DNA of 64,000 nucleotides from Moricandia arvensis. Lineage: Eukaryota; Streptophyta; Magnoliopsida; Brassicales; Brassicaceae. The DNA is taken from NCBI GenBank assembly GCA_905132765.1, contig CAJHQP010002236.1, positions 1 to 64,000 of the forward strand. The letters run 5' to 3'. Positions 45,610-57,320 of this stretch are shown in pieces. Under the pieces are notes generated by a model, which searched no databases, was not told the DNA's origin, and saw only the letters and a list, made by a program, of their open reading frames with translations. A program made the position numbers and the translations under genes. Position 1 is the stretch's first letter; every line of letters starts with the position of its first letter.

Positions 45610-46989
45610 CCTTTACCTCAATCAAGGAAGCTGGTAAGAAATCATATTTCTACAAGTTGTTATGCACATAAGTAGTCCACTTACACGATTCTTCTTCTTC
45701 TACACACAAACCTCTTGAGGAAGATGAAAATGCTCTGGAGTTTTCTATTAAAGAAAATCAGATTCAATCACAATGCAGAAGAAAGTTTCATCAAGCTTAC
45801 ACTGTGCTTCCCGGATGTGACATAGCTTTGACGTAGGTCATTTGTTGAACCTCATGTAATCATCTTCCCGTTGAGCTATTCTACAATGTGAACTTCAATT
45901 TCAAACTAATAGATTTAGAGCAAACCTGAAGTAGCCATTGTGGAAGCTGTGAGTTGCATGAATAGTTATTGATTATGTCTTTTTTTGGACAAGAGTTATT
46001 GATTATGTTGATTTGTTTTATTAGCATTAACATACATTATATTATAGGTTGATTTGCTTGGTATTGGGTTATAAAAAAAAAGCATACATTCTGTGACAAA
46101 AAACAGAGTTATAAATATAACCAGGTGACCCAAAACAAACTTATCTGTCATAACTTATGACTTCCTGATAAGCATACATGCATGTTTATTAATTAATGCC
46201 TTGGTATTGATTAAAAATGAATGATTATTGGTATAGCAAGATAAATCATATATAGGGTAATGATTTAGGATGAATGGCTCAAACGGTTAAATATACCATT
46301 GGTGTTATGGAATTTAGTTTAAGCTCTAGATAGATCATAGATGTGTATTGGAATGAAACCCTGAAAATTAATGATCAACCAAAAAAGGAGATTTGGGATT
46401 TACACACTTAATAATCATAAGATAAGATATGGTGGTTACTCTTGTTCATGGATAAACCAATTAGTTTGAAAGGTAAGACTTGTCTTTCTTGATTATTTTT
46501 TTTGGACAAAGTCTTTCTTGATTAATTTTAATGGGAATTACAACAAAGTTGCTGGGTTTTGGTGGAGAAACATTTTGTAGTATCTAGTGAAATATGTGAG
46601 CCAAGTAAGTATATCTTTGGAATGTATCATGGTATACATATGTAAGCCAAGTAACTTTTTGGAGTATGTGGACCAAACCTTTTACTTGAAATGTCGTTTC
46701 TTTTATATTTCTCAATATAGGTTTCCCTAGTGTTGTTAGAGACGACACTGGTTAATGATAAACAAAGAAAGAGAACGGAGAGTTAGTTCAAACTTATAAC
46801 TCCGTACGTGCAATAGACTCATTCAAGTAATCCAATAGTAATGTGTACAATCCACATATTCATGCGTTTAGCAACGGAAATGAAGAAGGTAAACAAACCA
46901 ATTCGTGTGACAAAAACTCACACGTTAAGTATGTAAACCTTCACTTCCAACATCCTTATATAATCCTCCGCATAACATAAACGTAACAC
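45610..46989. other. Intergenic between the Use1 relic and the DUF7722-like gene
   Basis: The first 350 bases may hold degraded 5' exons of the Use1 relic. The remainder is AT-rich; bases nearest 46,989 would be the promoter and 5' UTR of the next gene. No other gene is seen. Confidence 0.4.
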
Positions 46990-47280
46990 ATGCTCATTGG
47001 TACATCAGAAGCAAAACATATAATAAGTAAGAGGATGGATGTCAGAAACCGCAAGAACGATGAAGTAAGTGTGTTTCGGATGCCTCTTCACTACCCGAGA
47101 TACTCTAAAGAAGATTATCAAGACATGCCAGAGTGGAAACTCGACAGGGTTTTAGCAGATTATGGTTTGTCTACTTATGGAGACTTAGCTCACAAGCGAG
47201 ACTTTGCTATGGGAGCTTTCCTTTGGATTTCAACTCACAATCCAAAGCTTTATCAAGACAAGTCATCAACTACAAACTGA
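46990..47280 (+). CDS. Small conserved plant protein, DUF7722-like
   Basis: Single exon of 96 codons, or 81 if translation starts at the second in-frame ATG (47035, MDVRNRKNDEVSVFRMPLHY). The core MPLHYPRYSKEDYQDMPEWK followed by LDRVLADYGLSTYGD, LAHKRDFAMGAFLW is the conserved block of a small plant-only family that I know as DUF7722. Its function is unknown; no signal peptide or membrane segment is present. The place fits Arabidopsis At3g55570, next to AHL15. No introns and no lesions were seen. I cannot decide the start from the sequence alone. Confidence 0.78.
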   Translation: MLIGTSEAKHIISKRMDVRNRKNDEVSVFRMPLHYPRYSKEDYQDMPEWKLDRVLADYGLSTYGDLAHKRDFAMGAFLWISTHNPKLYQDKSSTTN

Positions 47281-47768
47281 AGGAGGATACAAAGTTACAT
47301 ATTGCATAATGTTTTGAAACGTACTAAGTAGTTATGCTATGTTAGGATAAATGATGTTGAGTAATAAAGAAACATGTAAATCAGGAATTTCGTATATCAA
47401 TGTTATGGAAGCAGTAAAAACAAGGGTCAGATAAGTGAAATGGTATTGTACTGCCTTATGAAATGAAAAAAAAAAAAAAAAAATCTTTTCTCAGTCTGAT
47501 TTATTAATTGGACCGGGTGCTTCTACTACGAGTATGAAACATTCATAAAAAGAATGACAACTTATATTGGGCCTGAGGCCACACAAAACCCAAGGCCTGG
47601 GAAGCAAAACATAGTCCACCACACCAATTCAACAGAAGCCATTGTTTTACGAAATAGAGCTGATACTCTTTTGGGGCTACTCTTAATCTGGGCCATATCA
47701 ATTTTTAACATATTGAAACTCTTTAGCAGAAAAATATATAACACATACTCCAATTATTTATTTAACAA

Positions 47769-50700
47769 CTAGGATCGGACCGCACTTCGCGCGGCAAGTG
47801 GATTCGTTAAGTATTTAATATAATTTTTTTTAATTTTAAAAATACATTTATATGTTCCCTCCATTCCCAAATGATGTATGTTTTGAAGTTTTCACACATA
47901 TTAAGAAAACACGTAAATTTTGAATTATAAATGCATTATTTTTTTGTAATTAGCTATTTCTCATAATTTTTAGCCAATCAAAAATTAAGTAAAAGAAATT
48001 AATGTTTTTGAAATCTACAATGTACCATTATTATTTGCATTGAAAATGTAAAATATATTTTTTCAGAAACAAATATTTTGCCTAAAACATAGATCATTAT
48101 GTACCAGAAAGAATATTTTTTATAAGACATTATTTATGTGAAGTCGCTTTATCTAGAATTTCAATAAATTGGACCTCAAAATCATTGCATTGAAGTAAAT
48201 GCGTGATAATGATTTTCCTTCTACTTTTTATAAAATACGTATAAATTTGATGTGAAATTAATTATAAGATTAACATTCTTTAATTATATTATTTAAAAAA
48301 AACAAATTAGTTACACTACTGTTATTTATTGTCATTATTGCTAGATAATTATGTAATTTCTGAAAAATAAAAACCTCAACGAATCCCTTTGCATTAAAAT
48401 AACTTGTACCAAAATTGATACTAAGATAATTATTTATTTAACTGCAAATTTCAACATTTTCATGGCGTCTCTTTTGATCTTATTTTGTTTGACGTCTATG
48501 TATAAGTTTAGATCTTCACAAATGCGTTAAAGCATCCATCCACTAGAAAAAAACTATTAGAGTAGATAAGTTCAAAGCATCTTTCTTTGCTGCTTCTTCT
48601 CCTTCGTATTTTGGGGTTAAGTGGTTATTTTCGTTTTGTTGTACTGTTTATTTCATAATTTAAATCTTATTTTCAGTAAAGATAAATGATTTATTAATCG
48701 CAAATAACAACCCATGTGAGACTTTTAAAGTTGTATAAAAGATAGAGATTCATTTTGTTTGTTTATTAGTAATAATTTTAAAATATTTGTGTTATATATA
48801 GTTTCAAACGCTTCATAAAGAGAAGAAGTTGAGTCATTATTTTCCATTTCCAAGACTTTAAATCAATACCAATGTATTTTTTTAAAACAAATCTTAGGAA
48901 AGCTTTAACTGGTTCTTGAGAAATGGGTTTGTATCCAAATGGCAAATCAATATAAAATCAAACATTTGTTTTTTGTAAAGGAAAAATGTTTCGATAAAAT
49001 TCGATGTATGTCTCTTTCAAATGGATTCGTGCTTCTTTGTTTTAATTTTTATTCCTGTTTTGTCTCATTGGATTGTTGTTCTTGGGTGTCATCAAAGGTA
49101 CAACAATCACTTCTTCTCTTACAGATTGTATTTGTGTGTTTGAATTAGACCATTTAGTTAAATGTGTTAAGTAATTTTTAGATATTATTAATCAATGTAG
49201 TGAGCCACTTATCTTGTAGTTATAGGGACTGAATTGTTTTTATGATTTTGTATTTGACTCTTTCAGATCAAAATCATATGAAATATTTTATTAGTGCTTT
49301 TAAATTTGGGATTATTTTGCTTTATGTTTTAAGGCTGATGCGTATTTGTATTACCAGTTGAACAAGCTAAGACCACGAAGAAGATCATCTTGAGACGTCA
49401 GTGCCAAAACTGCAAGCACTTTTCTCAACACTCGATCAAGGTAAAAGAAAATATATCCGTGCATTAAGTCATTTTTACTATCAATTCCTATGTATTCATG
49501 GGGTACTGCATGTTATTCTTGTCGTAGTAGTCACGTGAAGCTCTGTTTATTTCTTCTTTGTAGCAGAAATCTCAGATGATAGAGATACACATGAAGTGTC
49601 AAACATGTTCCTTTAAACAATTTGGAACCAGATGTGTTCTTCATAAATATAAACACATAGACCACATGTATATTAAAAACATCCCTTTGATCCAGGTGAA
49701 TTGTTGACATTAGTAAAAAGCTGAGCCTTAGGCTCATCACGGTTCAAGTGATGCAAGAAGAAAACACTGAAAAACAGAGCACCGAATCAAGAATGAGACA
49801 ACATGTCTGGCCAAGTGTCATAAGAATCAAACGTATGTCAAACTGCAAGTGACGCAGAACCCTGAGGTGTCACTTCCATCCCCATACTAAAACTTGTAAG
49901 CGCAAAGGTTTGTTCTAAACAGAACAACCTGAATTAAGGACTGAACACCCCAACTGCATCTTTGGTCAGAACATGAAATTGATGTGTCGTTGTAACTGAG
50001 CTCCCTGGATCAGAGTAAGTCAACTGAATCTACATAATTAATCTCAAATCAGAGAATTTAATAATGAAAAAGGCATGAAAGTCAAAAACATAACCTCCTG
50101 CGTTTGAGGGCAGCCATTGCAACTAACCCACAAAACATCACCTCATGTGTCAATCTGTACATAAAATTTTCTTGGAGGAGATCACTGCCGCAATTTTCTG
50201 TAGTATGATCCGTTTAAAATCCAAACACCAAACTGAGCAAAAGACAACGAAACCATATAAACAACTTTTTCATTGAGACATGAGAAAAGCAGAAAATAAC
50301 TCAAACATCTTATAGGCAATCAAAATCATGTATTGAGAAGATAAAGATGTAAGTTTTAGCTACCCAACAACGAAAGGATCAAAAGTTTCCTCGACGGGAA
50401 ATAAAATAATCCACCGAGTGACTGTAAAAATCTGTCATATCTAGCTCGATCACACAACTTGAGTTGAATGATTTCCATCTCGTGACTAAAGGGGATAGTT
50501 TTTTCCAGTTTCAGCGCCACATAACTCTCATCCTCACAGAGAATCTTTTGCCATAGCTTTCTAACTAAACCGCTTCACACTGATCGGTGGCAGCTAAGAT
50601 CTTCCACCTCCATGTCGTTTGTATTGAGTCAACAATAGATAAGACAAAAGAAATCGGAAGCAATCCGTAGTGTTTATCAACAAATCTTGTGGAGAGGAAA

Positions 50701-51348
50701 GAGAAAGACAAAAAGAAATAAAACCACAGTTTGATAAACACAATTACTGTGGAAGAACAACAGATTGCTTTAAAATAGGAAGACAGATGATGCAGCCATT
50801 ATAGTGAAAATAAGATTTCTCTCGATATTAGAAAATGTAAAGATGATGTTCAAGGGATGAATACTTACCTTTATAGGTGAGAAGCACAGACTGAAAGTTG
50901 GATAAGATTCATTGAATTTTTGTTCGTGGTAGTAGTGGTGAGGAAGAGTTAAGTTTGAGTTAATGATGTCAATTTATACGACTTGTAACCGTTGGAAGGT
51001 AAAAGCTAGAAGACAAAACGATTTGAACATAAACCAACTTTGATATTACTCACAAAGCGTATTCGAAAACGCAATCTCAAAACTGCCATTGTTAACATGC
51101 AGAATCGAAGTCCTAAAGCGGAGGAACCCTAACTGTGTGACTCGGAAAGAAGATGCATGTGATGTCGGTCTTTATTTTGCCATATTTCGGCCAAAGAATA
51201 ATTTAATTAGTATCTATCCAGGACAGCCCAGAAACATAATATAAATCCGTCGTTTTAAAATGAACATAACACGTGTCACACCTAGGTTGAACTAATTGAT
51301 GACGTGTCTCAACCAGAAAAAAAAAGACAAAGTCTATTTTATATATAG
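47769..51348 (-). mobile_element. Reverse-oriented Helitron, about 3.6 kb, with a captured eL42 exon
   Basis: On the minus strand the 3' end is clear: hairpin CCGCGC-GAA-GTGCGG (47794-47780, one G-T pair), then TCCGATCCTAG|T with CTAG at 47772-47769. The 5' end near 51,340 reads TATATATAAAATAGACTTTG with CACGTCATCAATTAG and GTGACACGTGTT behind it, close to the 5' end of the Helitron at 26,636. The first two bases are CC instead of TC, so this end is altered. No Rep/helicase was found. Apart from the eL42 exon the interior is AT-rich with no gene. The pairing of the two ends is inferred. Confidence 0.68.
49358..49440 (+). pseudogene. Captured exon of ribosomal protein eL42 (RPL36a/L44)
   Basis: Between an AG (49356-49357) and GTAAAAG (49441 on) a single 83-base exon reads AKTTKKIILRRQCQNCKHFS, then QHSIK. 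This is the zinc-ribbon half of eL42, including the CxxC pair, with a few substitutions. The exons that should precede and follow it were not found, so it is an isolated genomic fragment with its splice sites, not a processed pseudogene. It lies antisense within the Helitron. Confidence 0.8.
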
Positions 51349-51742
51349 GGAAAATCGCATAAAAACCTTCAAAGTGGCACTCACTGACACTTTAAACTTT
51401 GAACTTTTTCGACTATCACTTTAAACTTCCAAAGTGGCAATTGTATCACAATAAACCTTCAACTTGGCTAACTTGTACATCAAACAAAAAATTGACCTGT
51501 AAAACAGGTAAACCTGATGATGTGTCAGTTTTTTTCCGAAAATAATAATTATTTAATTAATAAAATAAACAAAAATTAAATAAAAATCAGAAAAATTAAA
51601 TAAAAAATCAGATAACAAAAATAAAAAATCAGAAAAAATTAAATAAATATTATAAAATAAATTAAAAATCATAAAATTAATTATAAATATCTTTTTGTCA
51701 ATATTTCTTAAAAATGTCAGCAATAATAAAAAATGGTCTAAG
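51349..51742. mobile_element. Possible 394-bp insertion at the Helitron 5' border
   Basis: TATATATAG occurs at 51340-51348 and again at 51743-51751, as a 9-bp duplication would. The segment begins GGAAAATCGCATAAAAACC with repeated AAAGTGGCA and CACTTTAAACTT blocks, and its second half is a run of AAAAATCAGA-type A-rich repeats. No inverted ends were found. The AT-rich target makes a chance match possible. Confidence 0.4.
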
Positions 51743-51751
51743 TATATATAG

Positions 51752-52796
51752 TCCAGGTATAGTCTGATTTTTCACGATCGAACCAGAAAACTTATTACCA
51801 AATATAGCTAAGAATTGACAAATGAGGCCAGGGGTAATACAGTAGTTTCAAAACGGGTCCACAAAAGTGAGCTAATCCAGGGCTAGTTGAGATAGGAGAA
51901 GAGACAGGGCGTGTCTAGAGAAGGTCGCTCAGACTTTTTGCACGAACACCTAAAAGTTCAATGGTCCAAAAGGACGGCTCTGGTCTTGAAAATACGTATA
52001 GAGAGAGGACCGCTTCAGAGAACGTTATCACGAAAGATCAAATCACAATTCATCATCCACCACCAGCAAACTCCCTTATCGTACGCCTCTCTGCCATTAA
52101 GTCCTTTTTATCGTACGCATACGCCAGTATTCCTCCCAAGTACAAAATAGAAAGAGACAGTAAAAAGAGTTCTTACGACTTTCAAGTACATAGCTTTGTC
52201 TGAACCCAATCTTTAGGTCTCTCTCTCTCTCTCTCTAGATTCGAAAATTTTCACAATTTTTTCTTTCTTCTCCTTTTAATTTAATCTTTTTTATTAGCTT
52301 CTTTTTAATCAATCACATAAATTTAGTTCTTTTATTCGATTTGAAAATGAAGTTAAGATTTTTATGTTTGGGGTTTCTGCGTTTTCGTTATTTGATTTTT
52401 GCTGGTAGTAAAATCACCATTTTTTCTTTTCCTTTAATTTAATCATTTTCATCATTTTTTTTTTCAATCAAACACATAAAGTTTCATTTTTAATTCTATT
52501 GGAAAATAAAGTTTGGGTTTCTGTGTGTTTGTATATTGATATTTCTGATAGTTTTAGGGTTTTTTAAAATTTCTTTTGCGTTCTCTTGCTATTTCAGATC
52601 TGATTATTTTCTCTTTTTCTTCAGGTATATGATAAAAAAGGAATGATGTCCCATGACTTCTATGTCTGCTTCATGCAACATGTTGGTTTGGATTTGGTTA
52701 CAAAAGATGTAATATAACTTTAGGATAAGGTTTTCGGATTTTTTATCTTCCCCTTTGTAATAGTATCTGCGAAGAGCAGAAAAAAAAGTAAAATCA
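51752..52796. promoter_or_regulatory. Upstream and leader region of AHL15
   Basis: It contains a (CT)n tract at about 52,217-52,237, typical of plant 5' UTRs, and T-rich leader DNA. The 60-80-codon frames at 51,911-52,203 have no family motif. The transcription start cannot be placed. Confidence 0.4.
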
Positions 52797-53720
52797 ATGG
52801 CGAATCCTTGGTGGGTAGGGAACGTTGCTATGGGAGGAGTAGAGAGTCCAGTAACATCATCAGCTCCATCTTTGCACCACAGAAGCAATAACCCGAGTAT
52901 GCCCCGGTCGGATCCAAGATTGGACCATGACTTCACCAACAACAGTGGAAGCCCTAACACTCAGACTCAGACACAGAACAGCCAAGAGGAACATAACAGC
53001 CGAGACGAGGTACTTGCTATTAAACCCGGATCTGGATCCGGGTCTACGGGTCGTCGTCCGAGAGGGAGACCACCAGGTTCCAAGAACAAACCGAAGAATC
53101 CAGTTGTTGTCTCCAAAGAAAGTCCCAACTCGTTGCAAAGCCACGTCCTCGAGATAGCCACGGGAGCTGACGTGGCGGAAGCCCTAAACGCCTTTGCTCG
53201 TAGACGCGGGAGAGGCGTTTCTGTTCTGAGCGGTAGCGGTTTGGTCACTAATGTCACACTGCGACAGCCTGTTGTGTCTGGAGGAGTTGTGTCTCTTCGT
53301 GGTCAGTTTGAGATCTTGTCTATGTGCGGTGCTTTTCTTCCGACCTCTGGCTCTCCGGCTGTAGCGGCCGGTTTAACGGTTTACTTAGCTGGACCTCAGG
53401 GTCAAGTCCTGGGAGGTGGAGTCGCTGGACCGCTTATTGCTTCTGGACCGGTTATTGTTATCGCTGCTACGTTTTGTAATGCTACTTACGAGAGGTTACC
53501 TATTGAAGATGAGCAACAACAACCCCAAATAGAAGAAGCTAAGAAGGAGAAAGAGAATGTTGAGAACGAGCGTGGTGATGATGGTGACGAAGGGTCCATC
53601 CAGGCGCCACCGCCAATGTATAGTATGCCTCCTGGTTTTATGCCAAATAGTCAACAAATGGCTCAACACGACGTGTTTTGGGGTGCTCCTCCACCACCTC
53701 GAGGTCCTCCTTCATATTGA
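52797..53720 (+). CDS. AHL15: AT-hook motif nuclear-localized protein AHL15
   Basis: Single-exon gene of 307 residues, as expected of the intronless clade-A AHL genes. It starts MANPWWVGNVAMGGVESPVT, as I remember Arabidopsis AHL15 (At3g55560). A type-I AT-hook, GRRPRGRPPGSKNKPK, lies at residues 85-100 and binds the minor groove of AT-rich DNA. The PPC/DUF296 domain spans about 108-245 with SHVLEIATGADVAEALNAFA, LRQP and GQFEILSMCGAFLP (from residue 169), the surface used for trimer formation and partner binding. The C-terminus is rich in Gln, acidic residues and Pro. AHL15 family members act redundantly in nuclei to control growth, ageing and hormone responses. No lesion was seen. Confidence 0.96.
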   Translation: MANPWWVGNVAMGGVESPVTSSAPSLHHRSNNPSMPRSDPRLDHDFTNNSGSPNTQTQTQNSQEEHNSRDEVLAIKPGSGSGSTGRRPRGRPPGSKNKPKNPVVVSKESPNSLQSHVLEIATGADVAEALNAFARRRGRGVSVLSGSGLVTNVTLRQPVVSGGVVSLRGQFEILSMCGAFLPTSGSPAVAAGLTVYLAGPQGQVLGGGVAGPLIASGPVIVIAATFCNATYERLPIEDEQQQPQIEEAKKEKENVENERGDDGDEGSIQAPPPMYSMPPGFMPNSQQMAQHDVFWGAPPPPRGPPSY

Positions 53721-56700
53721 TTGTTAGATAAGTGATGGTTGCAACGTTTTGTTTTAGCTGGGATGATTATGATGTTTTCATCGGTTGAGATTATTTAGGG
53801 TGGTTAGACTTTTGGTTTATTAAAGCTCGGATAGCTAGTGTTTGTTTGTTTGTTTTGTGGCGGTGATTACTAGTAGTTTTACTGACTGATCTCGGATAGC
53901 TTTTTTTTATATGAATGTTAACTGATCTTGGAGCTTTGATGTTCTTCTCTTTATTATATGGATAAACCTGAGCAAAGTGTTTATGAGAAATGGTGTGTGT
54001 GGTAATGTGATTCTTATTGATCTTTCGGGGTTTTTAAGACCTTTTATTCGTTTGGAGCAGTGTTGGAATCATTTCTCAGGTCTTTACTCTTGGAACTCTT
54101 ACTTGTTGAGGCTGGTTAGTTTAGTTAGGGTATATTGCTTTGTTCCTCTTGAGCTTGTGATGGGGTAAAGAGTTATCTAGGGTGGGGTTTGCTTTACAAG
54201 TAGATATGTGGGTTTAGGGAGATCATATATGCTTCATTTTTTTGAATCTTTAAGCATACAAAAATCAAATTCTAGGTTTGCAACGGTTAATGTTGGTGAG
54301 GTTTTATGTGCTTATAGACTGAAGAGATACTTTGTTATATGCATACGTGTGTTATTTACTCTTCTGGCGAGTATTGTTTACTCTTCTAGTGAGTGTTGTT
54401 TGGTAGATTTCTTTGATGTTACTGTTATTGGTTTTGGTCCCAATGTCTTCTGCATGGTCAAGAAGAGTGGTTTTATAAAATAAGAATTGGTATTTTTTCT
54501 TTTTTTTTGGATTTTTTTTACAGCGTTGGTCTTACAAATTCCTTTTATGTAACATTTGCACTACAAGCAAACCAAAAATAGAAGTACGGAAGACCTAGTC
54601 CCATCATAACTAAACTCCGTAGCAAATTGTTTTTTATTTTCTATTATTTCTAAAAGAAGTTCATAAAAACTAGAAGAACAAAAATTTTGTTCGAAAATAG
54701 CAGTATTAGCTACGCGGTTAATGCAGCAGGGTAGCTTCTTAACACCTGCTTCAACTTCATACACATTAGCAACAAAAGTGGATTGTTCATTTTTTTTAAC
54801 AAACATAGTTTGATCGTTGGGGAGATAGCTAGAGACAACTCAGACAAGATTAAGGTTCGGTGTAACTAACCTGTTGATTTCTTCAATTATACTAATCTTC
54901 AGCTGCTAAAAGAACTTAAAGGACTGGGTATTAGTAAATTTTGGTTCAGTTTTTATTTTTCAGTTTTAAGAAACTTAGCACTTTTTTTTCCTTTCGCTAA
55001 GCGCATATAGTGAATTAGAAACAACCATTTTGCCTTGGTTTTGCCAAAAACAAAAATGGATAACTCGATTTATTTATTTTTGTTCAACTTCAGCTGTGGA
55101 TTTGGTCCAAATAATTGACTGAGCCTATGCGGTACAATTCATAATTTGTATGACCCAAAATTCGTAACATTTTCCTCATTTTCGTAAAAATATATGTAAA
55201 AAGAATTAGATAAAAAGAATTCATGTAGCTCATTTGACCACTTTCCTAACTAGTGGCGGAACGCCCATTTCAAAACATGATAATATTATTTCCAATTTTG
55301 TTTATTAAAACAAAAACATTTTTTTTTCAAATCTAATATAACATATATCATATTATATACAAAATATTATTAATAATTAATAAACAACATAATTTCACTA
55401 AATAATTATATAACAAGTTTATATGGCTGAATATATATCTAAATAACAAAGTAATTAATCTTGTATTTAAATAACTTAAAACATTAAATTTCACTTTTAA
55501 ATTCTTTTTTTATCAATTTTTTTCTAAAGTTATTTGATAAATCAAATAATAATTAAACATTTGACTAATTATTAGAAAAATATTTATTTTACACATTACA
55601 AAATAATTTCATTTAGTATAAAATCAATTAAGTTAATGAATTATTTTATTGAAGTTAAATAAATTTATAATTATACATTTATAATTATAAATTTATCATA
55701 ATAATAATTAATCATAATTAATCATAATAAATTTAAGATACTTAACTAAATTTATCATGAAAATAGTTGAAATTATTATTTTTTAAATAATATTAAAATA
55801 TTTTGATTTTATAATAATATTTATTAAAATATATGTTCGTGTTTTAAAATCAAAGATCAAAATCTACTATTAATTAAATTTCAGGTTTTCATGTTTACGC
55901 ATTTTAGCATTATTTAATTGTTTATTACCATTAATTTTGCTCTGCTTAAATATGTATATTATTCCAAATTCCATTATTTATCTAAAAACATTTGTCATCA
56001 CTAAGTTATCGATTAATCATTTCTACTTTATTAAGTTTTAACGTATCTCTTTTTCTAACTGAGCTCTTTTTTCAACAACCATTTTAGACAATTTAAACTT
56101 TTATCCGTTAATCTCTCTAAACTTATACCTGCTTTCACTAGCTTTATGATGATTTGATTGACTTTTTTCTTGCTATCCAAAACTATATTTTAGTATTTTA
56201 ACGTTTCTGATTTTCTCTTTCCACTATTGATTCATATCAATATTTGTCAATTTGAAGTGGCTAGTTTACACAATTAATTATATATGAAAATGCGTGTCGT
56301 TATAGTTTAGCATATTTAATTCGATGACTTTTCTCGAAGGCTGAAAGTATATAAAGTTGCTTTCTTGGTATTAGTTTATTTAGGGCCTTTGCCCAAGGCA
56401 TTGTCACTAGCGCTGAAGCCACGTTACTGAATACGTGTCCAGGCTGTATGCGTTGGGGTTACTCCAAATGTATGCGTATAACTGGTTCTACTTTAGCATT
56501 CTCTTAACAGTATCTTTCTTACATCGATACTGTCATTAAAAACGAATGGTATAATAATATCAGTAGTAAATGGTGGTGATTGTTGATTTTCTTTGTTTTA
56601 TACTTTGGCTCTTAAAGCCTAATTTGATTAATTAGAGGCTTGAGAAAAATTTGGAGACACTAAACGACAAGACATAAATAGAAGGGTGTTCATTAAGTTT

Positions 56701-57320
56701 GTTTCTTCTTCTATAATGTGTTTTACGTTGGCGTTTAAAGCAGCATGCAATGATCAAACAATGTAGAGCTAAATAGTTTATAAAAAAATAATTACCAGTT
56801 TGAAAATCACACAACAGAGACGATCACTCACCAACGTTAATAATACTGTCGTCCATAAAGACATATTAGTATTACAAACACAGATTGTTTCTATATCCCC
56901 ACATATTCCAAAATTAAATGGGATATATACATAAGAAAATCAATTAAGTCGTAATCGTTTGATTACAAATTATACGTACTTACTCATCGATTAAATTTAA
57001 AGTAATCACTACCGACGATCTCGACTGATGTTAACAACATCGATATATTAAATAGTACTAACCTCGTATAATCGTAGTTAAAGTAAGTTCAGTTTGCTGT
57101 CTAAATATTGAATACGTAATACTGTAACCTGCCTAGAAATAATCACATGTTCCTGATTCACCAACATCATTCTCAGCATCACATGCTTTCATAATCTTCA
57201 CCATTAGTTCTCCTTCTTCTTCGTAATCGATCACATGTTAGAACTATAACCTAATAGCTCATCATACTTTACTTCTTTCACAAGGAAACCATTTACAGAG
57301 AATCCAAAACCTAAAAAACA
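53721..57320. other. Intergenic between AHL15 and the lectin receptor kinase
   Basis: 53,721-54,000 is likely AHL15 3' UTR. 55,250-56,000 is over 80% A+T with no open frame. The last 250 bases before 57,321 should hold the receptor-kinase promoter. Short frames at 53,977-54,483 lack motifs. Confidence 0.45.
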
